64,000 nt of DNA from Cymodocea nodosa. Taxonomy: Eukaryota; Streptophyta; Magnoliopsida; Alismatales; Cymodoceaceae. Location of the stretch: assembly GCA_036874045.1 (NCBI GenBank), contig CM072339.1, positions 2,673,501 through 2,737,500 of the forward strand, read 5' to 3'. Made by a program: the position numbers and the translations under genes. This document shows positions 23,786 to 36,801 of the stretch, piece by piece; positions within the stretch are counted from its first letter, which is position 1; each line of letters opens with the position of its first letter. The notes below the pieces were generated by a model. It worked only from the letters and a program-made list of their open reading frames with translations. It was not told the origin of the DNA and ran no database searches.

Positions 23786-26467
23786 ATGACAATGGAAATC
23801 ACTCAGATCCTTTTGAATGCCCAAGCAGTTGATGGTACAGTTAGGAAGCATGCTGAAGAAAGTTTGAAACAATTTCAAGACCATAATTTTCCTGGTTTCT
23901 TGGTATCACTTTCCGGAGAATTGACAAATGATGATAAACCTGTGGATAGCCGGAAGTTGGCAGGTTTGGTTCTAAAAAATGCCTTGGATGCAAAGGAGCA
24001 GCATAGGAAATTTGAACTTTTCCAAAGATGGTTGTCATTGGACCCAACTGTGAAGGCACAGGTTAAAGCTTGCTTGTTGCAGACACTCTCCTCACCCACC
24101 CTTGATGCACGTTCCACTGCTTCTCAGGTCATTGCAAAGATTGCAGGTATTGAGCTTCCTAACAAACAGTGGCCAGAGTTGATTGAGTCCCTCTTGTCAA
24201 ATGTTCACCAGCAACAGCCTCATGTAAGACAGGCTACACTTGAAACTCTTGGTTATCTATGTGAAGAAGTTTCTGCTGAGTGTGTTGATCAAGATAAAGT
24301 AAATAAGATTCTTACTGCAGTTGTTCAGGGAATGAATACATCTGAATCAAATATTGATGTCAGACTTGCTGCAACTGGGGCACTTTACAATGCCCTGGGT
24401 TTTGCAGAAGCAAATTTTTCAAATGACATGGAGAGGGACTACATTATGAGAGTTGTCTGCGAAGCCACTTTGTCTCCTGAGATCAAATTGCGCTTGGCAG
24501 CATTTGAATGCTTGGTCTCCATTTCATCCACATATTATGATAAGTTATCAAGTTACATGCAAGACATATTTAATATCACAGCAAAAGCTGTGAAGGGAGA
24601 AGAGGAGCCTATTGCTCTTCAGGCAATTGAGTTCTGGAGCTCAATATGTGATGAGGAGATTGATATCCTCGATGAATATGGGGGTGATTTGACAGCTGAT
24701 TCCAGTATCCCTTGCTTTTATTTTATAAAGCAGGCTCTCCCTGCCCTTGTTCCTATGCTATTGGAGACTCTTCTCAAGCAAGAAGAAGATCAAGATCAGG
24801 ATGAAGGAGCTTGGAATGTTGCAATGGCTGGAGGAACTTGTCTGGGTTTGGTTGCTCGGACTGTTGGAGATGACTTAGTCCCCCTTGTGATGCCTTTCAT
24901 AGAAGAGAATATTACCAAGCCTGAGTGGAGGCAAAGGGAGGCTGCCACTTACGCATTTGGTTCAATTTTGGAGGGACCATCTCCAGACAAACTCATTCCC
25001 ATTGTTAATGTTGCTCTTAACTTTATGCTCACTGCATTGATGAAGGATCCAAACAATCATGTGAAGGACACTACAGCATGGACACTTGGAAGAATTTTTG
25101 AATTTCTTCATGGTTCCACTGTGGAGACACCTGTGATCACAAACGAGAACTGTCAACAAATCCTTACTGTTCTGCTTCAAAGCATGAAAGATGCCCCTAA
25201 TGTTGCTGAAAAGGCTTGTGGGGCTCTTTATTTTCTTGCACAGGGTTACGAGGATGTGGGTTCCTCCTCTCCTTTATCGCCTTTTTTCCAAGAAATTATT
25301 CAAGCTCTACTTACTGTTACTCACAGAGAAGATGCAGGAGAATCACGCCTTCGGGCATCAGCTTATGAGACATTAAATGAGGTCGTCAGATGTTCTACTG
25401 ATGAGACAGCTGGAACAGTCATGTCCCTTGTTCCAGCCATAATGTTGGAACTCCATCAGACGATTGAAACACAAAAGTCAGAGAAACAGAATGAATTGCA
25501 GGGTCTTCTGTGTGGTTGTTTGCAGGTCATCATTCAAAAACTGGGATCTTCTGAGACCACCAAGTATGTTTTTGCTCAATACACTGACCAGATGATGAAC
25601 CTTTTTTTGAGGGTCTTTGCTTGCCAAAATGCCACTGTACATGAAGAGGCTATGCTTGCAATTGGTGCCCTGGCTTATGCAACAGGGGCAAACTTTGTGA
25701 AGTACATGAATGATTTTTATCCATATCTGGAGGTGGGTCTCCAGAATTTTGAGGAATACCAAGTATGTGCCATTACCGTTGGTGTGGTTGGGGATTTGTG
25801 CAGGGCATTAGAAGAGAAAATATTATCCTACTGCGATGGAATCATGACACAACTTCTAAAGGATTTGTCAAGCAATCAGTTACACCGATCTGTTAAACCA
25901 CCAATCTTCTCATGTTTTGGGGATATTGCATTAGCCATTGGGGAAAATTTTGAGAAGTATCTGATGTATGCCATCCCCATGCTCCAGAGTGCAGCAGAGC
26001 TTTCTGTTCATGCTTCTGCTGCCGACGATGACATGTTAGACTATGCCAACCTACTAAGGAATGGTATATTGGAGGCTTACTCAGGGATATTCCAGGGTTT
26101 TAAGGGCTCTGCAAAAACCCATTTGCTGTTGCCTTACGCAACCCACATTCTACAATTTCTGGATGGTTTGTATCTGGAAAAGGACATGTAAGTTCTATGA
26201 TCGATTCTCAAGCATTTTGATTTCCTCCAGTTATCTGTGAATAACTTGTGCTTTGTTTATGTCATCAGGGATGACGTGGTAATGAAGACTGCAATTGGTG
26301 TTCTTGGTGATCTTGCCGATACACTTGGCAGTAGTGCTGCTCCCTTGATTACTCAATCTGTCTCAAGCAAAGAATTCTTGAACGAATGTTTATCATCAGA
26401 TGATCATTTGATTAAAGAGTCAGCTAATTGGGCTAAGTTGGCCATAAGTCGTGCTGTTTCTGGTTGA
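23786..26467 (+). CDS. KPNB1: Importin subunit beta-1 (karyopherin beta-1)
   Basis: Exon 1 is 23786-26187 and exon 2 is 26269-26467 (GTAAGT...ATCAG intron, phase 2), giving 866 residues. The protein carries cargo into the nucleus by binding importin alpha or cargo directly and releasing it with RanGTP. Residues 20-105 are the importin-beta N-terminal (Ran-binding) domain (AEESLKQFQDHN, DSRKLAGLVLKNALDAK). The rest is a HEAT-repeat solenoid. The conserved acidic loop EEDQDQDEGAWNVAMAGGTC lies at about residues 335-355, and NHVKDTTAWTLGRIFE at about 423. The end DDHLIKESANWAKLAISRAV is the usual C-terminus. Length is close to the 870 residues of Arabidopsis KPNB1, in which the whole body is likewise nearly intron-free. 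A second ATG two codons downstream is also possible. A leader intron is likely (see the 5' UTR exon). Confidence 0.97.
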
Positions 26468-28140
26468 TCCAGTTCTGGCATTCTAGAAGTCTACGTATGC
26501 ATTGGGTTTTCTGGAGTCCAGTCACGGGGTTGCATGCATGTCAGTCATTCATCATTTTTCACGTCAAGGTTTTTGGCAGAGTCGCAATGGTCATCTCTAA
26601 CTCCTGCATCATTATGATGGAGTCGGGTTGATTTTTCACAAAGAGAAGTGGGTTACTGATGAGAACCACCTTTGACAGGAGGGAACCTATCTGTTTGAAG
26701 GGCACGGTCCATATCGTTAAAAATTATTCTCCCGTCAGATTCTACATTGGGTTCCCTAAAGCATTTCGTTTTATCAAAAGTGCCTTACTGGCTAATCTAA
26801 TCGGGTCCTAGCGGTCCCATGGTCGTCCGACTGGCGAGATACTCTATCTACTGTCTCGTATCATGGCACCTAATAAATATGGTGTCTTGTCCCATGAGTC
26901 ATCCCATCTAAGCTCTTCTTCCTTCAAAAACCATGCTTCATCGCCAGCTGCCACACCACCTTCGATGTTTTTTCTTTCATTTTGTTTTGTTTGGAGTTTT
27001 CTTGCATTTTTTATTTCAGTTTGTCAGTATTTTTCATCTTCATATATGTATGCCCACCGGCAGTCTCTGGGGGTGGTTGGTTATTGCCGTCATTATTATA
27101 CACACACATATATATATATATATATGCCTTGCATGAGTTCATTTTTTGGTAGGCGTATTTTCGTTATCGGTTGCGGTGAACTTTTGAAGTAGACTGGTAT
27201 GGTCTTGATCACCGTCCGAAGTCAACCAGGTATTTCTTGAAAAAACAAGAAGGTTTTATTGCATTTTGCTTGTTTTTTCATTCTATATTTTTTCATTGTC
27301 TTTTTATTTGCCTCACTTCAAGAAATTCTCTTCTATTCGTACCCGTTGGTGACATTCCATTTGAAGTAATGGGGTGTATATAGCTTTGCTGCTTCCAGAT
27401 TGACGGCGTTTGTGAAAGTTTGAAATCTTTGGATTTTGGTTGTCAAGACCGATATAAAGTTTGAATTTGTTCTAGTATTTTATCAGATCTTATTGAATGA
27501 TGGTATATTGTATTGCCTTTTAGATCGTTTTCAAGGTTCTTGTGGCGGCCAATACTGGGAGATACTGCGAGGGTTTTTTTAGAAGGATTTGCCACCAATG
27601 TCGGTTTCCATCCTTTGTATGGCAAGTTTTTCATAGAGTGGCTTGTTATGTTTTTTGAAACCATTGCCCTACCATCGGTAGCAACTTGTGATTGGGCTAT
27701 TACGATTTTTTAAGAAATTCATGTATCAAGAGTTTAATTTTATGGCTTCGTCGGAAAGTTATATTAACGAGTTTCAAATCCTGGACAACACAATCGATTC
27801 TTCATTTTATCTCGAATGTCTAGCAATTTTATTAGTTTCGAACCTAGTGAAAGTGATACCAGCTGAAAAAGTGTGTTTGAAAGGATTTCTTTCATGTTCA
27901 CAAATTACCGGAATTCAGCATTCATGATATCTTTGCTTTCGCGGGTTTGGTCGCGATTCTTTGATGCACGTTTGCTTTTGTATTACATTTGTTTGTTTTT
28001 TAGGATGAAGTGAAGACTCAATTTTAGCGTTAAATATCATTTTAAGTGAAGTTTTGAAGAAATTAATTTTGTATAATCAAATTTTAAAGCATATAATTAT
28101 AAAAATATGAATAGTGTAATTCAATATGATAAATGCTAGT
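26468..28140 (+). other. 3' UTR of importin beta-1 and following intergenic DNA
   Basis: The first several hundred bases are probably 3' UTR. A TA repeat lies near 27109-27125. Short open frames (26863-27192, 27688-27927) show no family resemblance and are not called. Confidence 0.4.
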
Positions 28141-29300
28141 ATATGTTGTAGCTACTAGAACAATATTCTTCACACACTGACACTAATAATCAAGCAGGCC
28201 CATGCAATAATCTCCACGCGAGGATTGCAGATCAGTGTTCCCAATCCCTTTCTTGTCAAAAGTATGCGTCAATGTTCCGCTATTGAACTTGTTTAAGTGG
28301 GACATCGCTCTGTCAACAGAGGTTTTCCAATCTTTCAGAGAACAGAATTTTGTAAACAGATTTGAACTTTCCGGTAAAAATTCCATTATTATCAAAAAGA
28401 AAACTTTTGTGACAGCTTTCTGTAGAAAAGAAATCATGTAGTGGGTAAAAAAATACGCAAAAAAGAACGCGATGATGTGTAGTTAATATAAAAAAAAGAT
28501 TTCATATTTTTTTTGTCTACTTCAGGGTTGATGATCGGAGGGAAAAGAAAGAGTTGGAAGGTCAACTTCACACAGTTGTGCCAAGTTGGAAATGGATGGC
28601 CACCAGCGGTTTTGGACCTATATCCTATCACTTGGTATGGTGGACGGGTCATGGGCGAAAGAATATTCGAAATGCCACGACTTTGAAAAACGAAGCTTTT
28701 GCTTTTTGACATTGAGAATGAGTACACGCTAGCTCTCTGCCGGCGGCCGATCATGCATGTTCTATTAACTCAACTGATATCAGTGAAAATTAAACACGTG
28801 TAACATGAGAGAGTCGATGGTGAAGACTACGCTGCTGTTTTGTTTCGATGACAAGTGGAATTCGATGGCTGGAGGTGACGAAAGAAAGAAGTGACGGTCG
28901 GTGGGAAAAAGATCACCACTACAGGAAATATTGCTCATCTGCTGGTGCGCCTGCAGCCGTCCATTTGATTGTGCTCGTACGATACGTCTCTTTCCTTCTG
29001 ATTAATTTCATGCATGCATCCCCGCCACTGCCTATCTCTCTCGCTCCTCCTCCTGCTATTTTGCTACCACGACCTTCTGCATCTTTTTGATCCAAATCTC
29101 ACATTAGATGCGCATGTTTGGTTCGTTGGTTTGAACTCGTCTGTTGGTTAACTAAGAAGCGTCCGGTCGTTTGGCAGCTTGATTCTTCCGTGGACAGAAA
29201 ATGACGGGGACTTTTGAGAAGTTGACCTGGAAGAGGTTAGTGGATTTCACCATCAGCGTACTGGCGCCCATCCCAGCGTGGTGGTCCGGAGGAGGCACTT
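28141..29300. other. Intergenic DNA upstream of the PSY-like gene
   Basis: No gene supported. 28840-29300 rises in GC towards the promoter of the PSY-like gene. A CT run lies at about 29322-29343. Confidence 0.4.
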
Positions 29301-29360
29301 CCTTCTATTTGCACATCTCCCTCCCTCTCTCTCTCTCTCTCTTTCTCAACGTTCGCTGGC

Positions 29361-29369
29361 CATAAAAGG
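29361..29369 (+). promoter_or_regulatory. TATA-like element of the PSY-like gene
   Basis: CATAAAAGG lies 109 bases before the ATG at 29470, just after a CT-rich tract. The spacing fits a leader of about 75 bases. Confidence 0.4.
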
Positions 29370-29469
29370 GTCCTCTTCCTCCCTCAATATCACCTGCAGG
29401 TGAGGTGGCTTCCTCCATTCCCACAGCGCAGCAAAAACAACAGCAGCGGAAGGACGGACGTCGCAACGA

Positions 29470-30412
29470 ATGATGCAGAGCCGACGCACAGCATTCCTCA
29501 TCCTGCTCCTCATCTTCTTCCACTTGTCCTCAGGTGATGCAATTCGTTCTTAGACAAGTGATCCTTTTCATTCATGCACCAACCCGTGCCTTCTCTTTCT
29601 CTCTCTTTTTTCAAAGTTATGATTTACCTCGGAAATTTTGAATCTTAATTTTCAGATACTTGAACAAGAATAACAGATCTGACCATTTTAATACATGATA
29701 TCGTGTCTAATCTTCTCTCTCTCTCTCTCTTATTTTTATAGGAGATGTTGCGGACAACAATGAGGATCATCGCACAACTGAGAACGTGGGCCTGTTATCC
29801 AAGGTAATGCTGATAATTAAGCAAAAAAGAAAAGAAATCACAGTTGCTTAAGAGTGTTTAATGATATATCGCATATTTGATCAAATATAATAAATAAATC
29901 TTTATTATAAATTTTAATTTTAACAACATATATAAGTTTTCACTTCACTTATTATGAAATATTTATATGAATTAAGACTTGACAGGTAATATACAATAAA
30001 TCTTCATCTTTGTGCAAACTCAGATTTAATTTTCATTTAGATTCTTTAAACAGATATGCTGGAAAATTACTTTCATACCAATTTTTCTTTTGAGTCACTC
30101 CAGAATCTACTTTTCTGTCAATTCTCTCTGTACAAGAAATGACCCCAAAACTTGAATAAAAGCATCGATCTCCTACAAGTTGTTCGATCACATGTGCTTT
30201 AATTAATCATGATAAGACTATAAACTGGGTAAAGAAAAGGATTTACCCATAGGACCCTCGGTGTGTATTCAGTACGCTTGTCTTCCTGTTCTTGGTAGGT
30301 CAATGGAAGGAAGTTCCTGGGAGAAATCATGCTGGATTACGATTATGGGAGTGCCAACGGGAAGCATGACCCAAGGAATGGAAGATCAGGGATTGGTGGC
30401 AGAAGCCCTTAA
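29470..30412 (+). CDS. PSY-type tyrosine-sulfated peptide precursor
   Basis: Exons 29470-29533, 29742-29803 and 30299-30412 join in frame (phases 1 and 0, GT/AG) into 79 residues. Residues 1-21 are a signal peptide (MMQSRRTAFLILLLIFFHLS). A charged spacer follows, then a GRKFLGE phrase. The conserved mature region DYDYGSANGKHDP lies near residues 54-66. This has the exact spacing of the PSY1 motif DYGDPSANPKHDP: DY, four residues, AN, two residues, HDP. In PSY peptides the DY tyrosine is sulfated in the Golgi by TPST, and the processed peptide is secreted and sensed by leucine-rich repeat receptor kinases that balance growth against stress. The Asp before Tyr here suits TPST. The Pro positions used for hydroxylation in PSY1 are replaced. 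The frame, the signal peptide and the motif are seen; sulfation and receptor are inferred. Too short and too split to be picked out as one reading frame. Confidence 0.82.
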
Positions 30413-30806
30413 TCTGAAGCTTGCATCTTCCACAAGCCTGTGACCAATAGATATACAAGAATAAGCAGTGACATGCAGTGCCAATCTCACACGGTGAGAT
30501 GATTAAGGCATTAGTTGTTATCGTTGTTGCAGAGATATGCAGTCTGATGTTCACCTTTATCCCAGTGAAAGATCTAGTAGAAATTCATATCGTGTTCTAC
30601 AATTTTTCGATGCTATTTTCAACAGCTTATTGCACCGAAGAACCTGTAATTTGAATTATTCTGTTGTCCATGCACAACGACTACAAGAGTTAAAAGAGCA
30701 GACGAATCCACCGAGACTGGTCCGATGGACCAGCAATTCACGTCCAAGAGAACCATACTCAAATCAACGATACCCAAAACACAAAAGTACGGAAGGTATT
30801 TTGTTT
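30413..30806 (+). other. 3' UTR of the PSY-like gene
   Basis: AT-moderate DNA between the PSY-like stop codon and the Ty3/gypsy insertion. A 90-codon open frame here has no family resemblance. The retroelement inserted about 400 bases beyond the stop, so it may lie close to or within the transcript end. Confidence 0.4.
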
Positions 30807-30811
30807 TAAAG

Positions 30812-32063
30812 TGTCACGTCCAAAAAGTTATGGCAATCGTTATAATATTAAAGAAAAGAAAATATGTATAAATAAAATTTTAACCTGTTAAAGAGTTATA
30901 ATAACAGAAATTCCCAATATGTATAAATAAACTTGCATCGAAAATAATAGAAGTTATTTACAATTTAACATTAAACAAGGAAAACACAAAATTGAATACA
31001 AACCACAAAATATGTTGTTCACAATGTTTCGTGTAGTTAGTCAAAAAGTAACTAACTCCTCAATGTTCTGCTCAAGTTCTCCCAAAATATCTACCTGGTA
31101 TCTTAAAAATAATAATAACATGTGAGCTAAAGTCTAATAAGTCATTCTAAGAACAACAATCTAAAATATAATAATGTGTTATACAGGTGAAAAGAAATGT
31201 TGTATCGTCAACTCAATGTAATAGTAAAAAGTATGCATTCTTATCACAAATAAAAATGCATCATGTAAATTACAATAATACCTTGGCCTCAATATCAAGA
31301 CTATTAATACATTTTCATTTAGTTTAGCTATGACTGCATATTTACTCTTTGTTGTAGTAAAGACTAACTGTCAAATATCCTCTTATGACTAAAGTTGGAT
31401 ACCTCAAGTATCCGAGACAAGACCAAACATATTCTCTATCTCTATTGTATATAATACCACAATACCATAACCTTGTAGTCAGGTTCATGGCTAAACATTC
31501 ATTCATTTTAATATCTATCAAATTTTACCTTAGGCCCAATAATGATATGCACTAATCTTAAGAAGTTATGCAAAATCTCAATATTTGCATAAGCACATAA
31601 TTATGCTATAATCAATATAAAATTGCAATAACACTAATATCTTTATGCTTATGGATTTGAAATGTACATCAATATCATTATAACTATATTCATGGATTAT
31701 TCTAAAATGTATAACACTAATGATAAGTATTTATGAATATAATTACATAAACCACCATCCTTACTAAAACTATGCATAAATCTCTAATAATACTAAAATT
31801 TTGGACTAAAAGGAAGAAAGACTTACTTAAAGGAGAAAATTGTAAAATCACAATGATATTCCCTACTTTCTTTCTTTTTTTCCTCTTCTTTTTTTCTTCC
31901 TCTTCTTCCCCTTCTCTCTTCTCTACCTTTCATGTTCGATAGTGAAAATAATTCACTGCCATACTTACATATATATATATATATATATATATAGTTAAAT
32001 ATATAAGTGAGGCAATGGATGTTTCACCACTTCAATGTGTGTTTTTTTATTTATGGCATCACA
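30812..32063 (-). repeat. 3' LTR of the Ty3/gypsy fossil
   Basis: It is bounded by TG...CA on the element's own ends and adjoins a C-rich (polypurine on the minus strand) tract on its inner side. It contains a TA run at about 31968-31993. Much of it (about 31475-32063) is repeated at about 34790-35381. Confidence 0.75.
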
Positions 32064-34789
32064 TTCTACCCCCCACAAAATAAGTTTTGTTATCAAAACT
32101 TAAAATTACCTAAATCTTCAAACAAGAAGGGGTATAGCTTCTTAACATCCTCTTCAAGTTCCCAAGTGGCTTCTTTTTTGAAATGATTTTGCCACTATAC
32201 CTTGATGTAAGGTATAGTCTGTCTCCTCAAAACTTGTAACTTTGTGTTTATAATATGTATAGGTTCCTCGCAATAAGACAAATCACAACCAATAAATATT
32301 GACATTGGGCCCAACACGTGAGATAGATCTGATACATATTTCTTTAACATCGAGACATGGAAGACATTATGTACTCTAGCCAAGGCATCTGATAAGTTTA
32401 GATGGTAAGCTACTAGCCCAACTCTTGCCAAAATTTCATATGGCCCAATATATTGAGGGCTTAACTTGCCTCGAACTCTAAATCACACGATGCCCTTAGT
32501 AGGGGCAATTTGTAGAAGAACTTTATTGCCCTCTTGAAACTCAAGGGGTCATCGTCAATGGTCTACATAACTCTTTGATTGGCTTTGAGTTGCCTTGAGT
32601 TGCTCTCAAATCTGTTGGATTTTCTTTTTAGTGTCTTGAACAAACTCAAGATCTAATTGTCTGTTCTCACTGATGTCATCTCAATAAATGGGTGAGCGAT
32701 ACTTCTTGCCATATAAGGCTTCATACAATGTCATTTGAATACTCGCTTGAAAGTTATTATTATAAGCAAACTCAATTAATGGTAACAATTTGTCCTAGTG
32801 ACCCTTAAAATCAATAGCACACACTCTCAACATATCTTCCAAAGTTTGAATAGTTTGCTTAAACTGACTGTCAATTTGAGGATGAAAAACAGTATTGAAC
32901 TGTAGCTTAGTGCTCAAAACTTGATGCAAGCTTTCTCAAAACTTGGAAATAAATCTTGTGTCTCATTCAAATGTGATAGTCAAAGGTACTCCATGTAACC
33001 TCACTATCTCCTCCATGCACAACTCAACCATTTTGCTCAAAGTCATTCCAACTCCATATGGTAAAAAGTGAGTAGACTTGGTCAACCTATCTATGATCAC
33101 CCACACAACATTGTTGCCCTTTAGGGTTTTAGGCAAACCTATCACAAAATCCATTGTAATATGCTCCCATTTCTACTCGGGAATGGGCAAAGGTTGAAGT
33201 GGTCTAGGAGGTCTCTAATGCTCTACTTTGACTTGTTGACAAGTCAAACAATAGGCAACAAAATTTACAATGCCTTTCTTTATTCCATCCCACTAAAAGT
33301 TTCTCCTTAGATCCCTATACATTTTGGTACCACCTGGATGCATTGAGTACCTAGAATTGTGTGCTTCAAACAAAATCAATTGTCTTAGTTTAGCATTATT
33401 AGGAACACATAATCTATCGACCAATCTCAAAGAGTTGTCCACATGAATTTTGAAATTTGTTCGGCAGCCCTTATCAACCTCCTTCCTCAATTTCTACAAC
33501 ACAAAGTTTGATGTTTTCCTTTCCTTAATTCTCTACAATAGTGTAGGTTCTAGACGAATTCTAGCTAATAAGGTCTATAGTCCTTGACAACAAACCTTTA
33601 TTTCTTGCCTTTCGAAATCTCTGAAAAGGTGTTCTTACTGTGACAACAATGTTATTAGAGATCCACATGGTCTTTTGCTCAAGGTATCAACTACTACATT
33701 AGCCTTCCTTAGGTGATATTGAATTGTTAAATCATAATATTGCAATAGCTTGAGTCATCTTCTTTATCTCATATTCAATTTTTTTTGAGTGAAGATGTAT
33801 TTAAGATTTTTATGATCAATAAAAATCTCACATGAGACTCCATATAAATAACGTCTCCAAATTTTGAGATAAAAAATAACTGCTACAAGTTCTAAGTCAT
33901 GAGTAGGGTATTTCTCCTCATATGACTTCAATTGTCTAAAAGCATAAGCAATTACCTTTCCTTGTATTAATACACAACCTAGACCTTTTAGAGAAGCATC
34001 ACTAATCATAGTGAATCTAATGTTTTGCTTTGATAATGTCAATATAGGAGCAGATATCAATCTATCTTTTAGTTTTTAAAGATTATTCTCACACTCTGGA
34101 GTCCAACCAAATTTCACCTTTTTTAGAGTCAATTTGGTTAAAGGCTTTGCAATATGAGCAAATCCTTAAACAAATCTTTGATAATAACCTACAAAACCCA
34201 AAAAGCTATGAATCTCTGTTACTTAGGTTGACTCCAGGTACTTACCACTTCTTCCTTTTGGGATCAATAGATATCTCATCACTAGAGATCACATGTCCTA
34301 GAAAGGTCACATGATCTAGCTAAAACTCACATTTCTTCAATTTGTTAAAGAGCCTCTTCTCCCATAACACCTACAAGACAGTCCTCAAATGACATTCATG
34401 TTCAATCTTATTTGAAGAGTAAATTAAAATGTCATCTATGAAAACAACCACCAATTGATCTAGATAAGGTTGGAATATTCTGTTCATCAAATCCATAAAT
34501 ATTATTAGGGCATTAGTCAAACTAAAAGACATTACCAAAAACTTATAATGCCCAAGTACAAAAGATAATTTTTGGTATATCTCCTACCTTAATTTTCAAC
34601 TCATAGTATCCAGATCTTAGATCAATCTTTGAGAAGACTTTAACATCTTGCAATTGGTCAAATAGATCATCTATCCTCAAAAGGAGATACTTATTCTTTA
34701 TAGTTAGCTTCTTCAATTCTTGATAATCAATACACAATCTCATACATCCATCTTTTTTTTCACAAAAAGGACATGCATAAATATGCTAC

Positions 34790-35381
34790 TGTGGTTGGGT
34801 TCATAGTTAAACATTCATTCATTTTAATATATATCAAATTTCACCTTATGCTCAATAATGACATGCATTAATCTTAAGAAGTTATGTAAAATCTCAATAT
34901 TTGCATAAGTACATAATTATGCTATAATCAATATAAATTTGCAATAACACTAATATCTTTATGCTTATGGATTTAAAATGTATACCAATACTACTATAAC
35001 TATATCCAGTATTGTTCTAGAATGTATATCACTAATGACAAATATTTATGAATCTAATTACATAAACCATCATCTTTACTAAAACTATGCATAAATCTCT
35101 AATAATACTAAAATTTTGGACTAAAAGTAAGAAAGACTTATCTAAAGGAGAAAATTACAAAATCACAATAATATTTCCTATTTTATTTCTTTTTTTTACT
35201 CTTCTTTTTCTTGTTATTCTCTTCTTCTTCTTCATCTTCTTCCCCTTCTCTCTCTCTCTCAGCCTTTCACGTTCGACGGTGAAAATAATTCACCGCCGTA
35301 CTCACATATATATATAAGTGAGGCGGTAGATGTTTCATCGCCTCAATGTATTTTTTTTTTGACTTCACCTATGACGTCACA
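34790..35381 (-). repeat. LTR-homologous stretch at the 5' end of the Ty3/gypsy fossil
   Basis: It matches the inner part of the left LTR almost base by base, with shared phrases such as TAAACATTCATTCATTTTAATAT and GCACTAATCTTAAGAAG-like text. It stops at the TAAAG target duplication. It is shorter than the left copy. Confidence 0.75.
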
Positions 35382-35386
35382 TAAAG

Positions 35387-36730
35387 ACTTACTGGTAAAA
35401 ACTCAAGACATAGAAGAATGATACTACTCGCTCTTGTTATCAGCAACAAAATCTTGCCATTTGGCAGCATTTAAATCTATGATATATGATAAGTTGATGT
35501 TGGATGAAAGCATGACTTACTTCTGTGTACACGATTCTCTGTATGGCGATTATAAGCAAAAGTTAATGTATGACTTAGAAAGAAAGAGAAGGTAGCACAG
35601 TAAAGTAATACACAATCATATTTCCAAGTCGTCTAACAGTGTCATCCGTGAAATTATGTAAACTTTTCTTTTTTGAATGGTAAAATATGTAAACTATTAA
35701 TAATACATTTTCGATTTAAAATAAGGTGTTAGATTTTTATTTTTTTATCCTTTAGAAGTATCCATAAAGGTGATAACATGTGAGTCTCAATGAACATTTA
35801 AATAACATGATATACACTAAAAGTATCTAAGAAGGTAAAAGCTTATAAGAAGTCTTGTTAGTCATCAACATGGTAGATTTCTCAAGTATTACGTAATTTG
35901 TTTCGTAAAGATTCACAACTAGTTGAGAGTATCCTAAGTGATCCCATCCACCAATTCAGTTAAGATTATTGACTAAGACAAAGTCTACAATGTTGACATA
36001 TGAATTAGGTAAATAGTGTACACACTTACAATTTGCTAACATTTGAGCAGAGTCAGCACTACTAACTATTTTAGTTATGTTCCTGCCCAAACATAGTTAA
36101 CTTCAAAGTTCTTATAAAAGTGAGTACTTGATAATAGATGTAAATACACCTGGTGTTTGATGTTACTATAGGTATGCAGAATTTAAAAATAGTTTTAAGT
36201 GATTATCTTAATTTAAAATATATCAACATAAAAGTTATATATAAAATAAATGTCTGTCTAATTTTAGATTTTAAACTAACATATCTCAACTATGGTATCT
36301 ACATTATTTTTTGTGAATGGTTATAACTGCATTTTCAAATGACTATGAGTACATGTTAAATAGGAAAACACATAATAACATATGAAAGCTCACATTTATT
36401 GGTGGAGAAAGAATTGAGTAATCCAAAAATATGAACAGTTGCAGTTATGAATAATGAGTAGGGACTTTAGGAGAGGGCTTGAGAAGAAATGTAACCAAAA
36501 AGTAATTATTGACTTTCTTATAATCTATATACAATAGAATAGTCAAGAAAAGAAAAATACTTTCCTTCACTTTATATTTTTCATGAATTTCTCTATTTTT
36601 TTTTCACTTTTCTTTCTAACGTTTTCCTAATGGTTAGAGATTAGTTCCCCTAATTTTATTTTACGTTTGATTAGTTCCTACTGGAAAATCATCCTTTTTA
36701 AATAATCCAAAAAAAACAAAAGAGGGAGTC
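35387..36730. other. Intergenic DNA upstream of SRP19
   Basis: AT-rich, no gene or element recognised. The last 60 bases become GC-richer towards the SRP19 leader. Confidence 0.5.
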
Positions 36731-36801
36731 TTGTGATTTTCCTCCGGTCGTTCCTTTCCTGCGCTGCGCCACCGCCCTCGCCTCGTTCTGGCGGATCGAC
36801 G

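Larger units (their letters stand above)
30807..35386 (-). mobile_element. Ty3/gypsy LTR retrotransposon fossil, with 5 bp target duplication
   Basis: The element proper is 30812-35381, bounded by TGTCACGTCC on the left and GACGTCACA on the right (TG...CA ends). It is flanked on both sides by TAAAG (30807-30811 and 35382-35386). It lies in minus orientation. From right to left the parts are an LTR-homologous stretch (about 34790-35381), reverse transcriptase (about 34540-34745), RNase H (about 33760-34060), integrase zinc finger (about 33290-33490), integrase core (about 32960-33155), integrase C-terminal region (about 32195-32430), polypurine tract (about 32064-32076) and the 3' LTR (30812-32063). 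No gag or protease is seen. It is broken, with many breaks (tens). By eye the two LTR copies differ at about one site in ten, pointing to an age of a few million years. The Ty3/gypsy order (RT, RNase H, then integrase) is clear. Confidence 0.9.

Noticed and set aside
26863-27192. 109-codon frame after importin beta-1
   Set aside because: Low-complexity Ser/Phe/Tyr text running into a TA repeat, with no family match; lies in probable 3' UTR.
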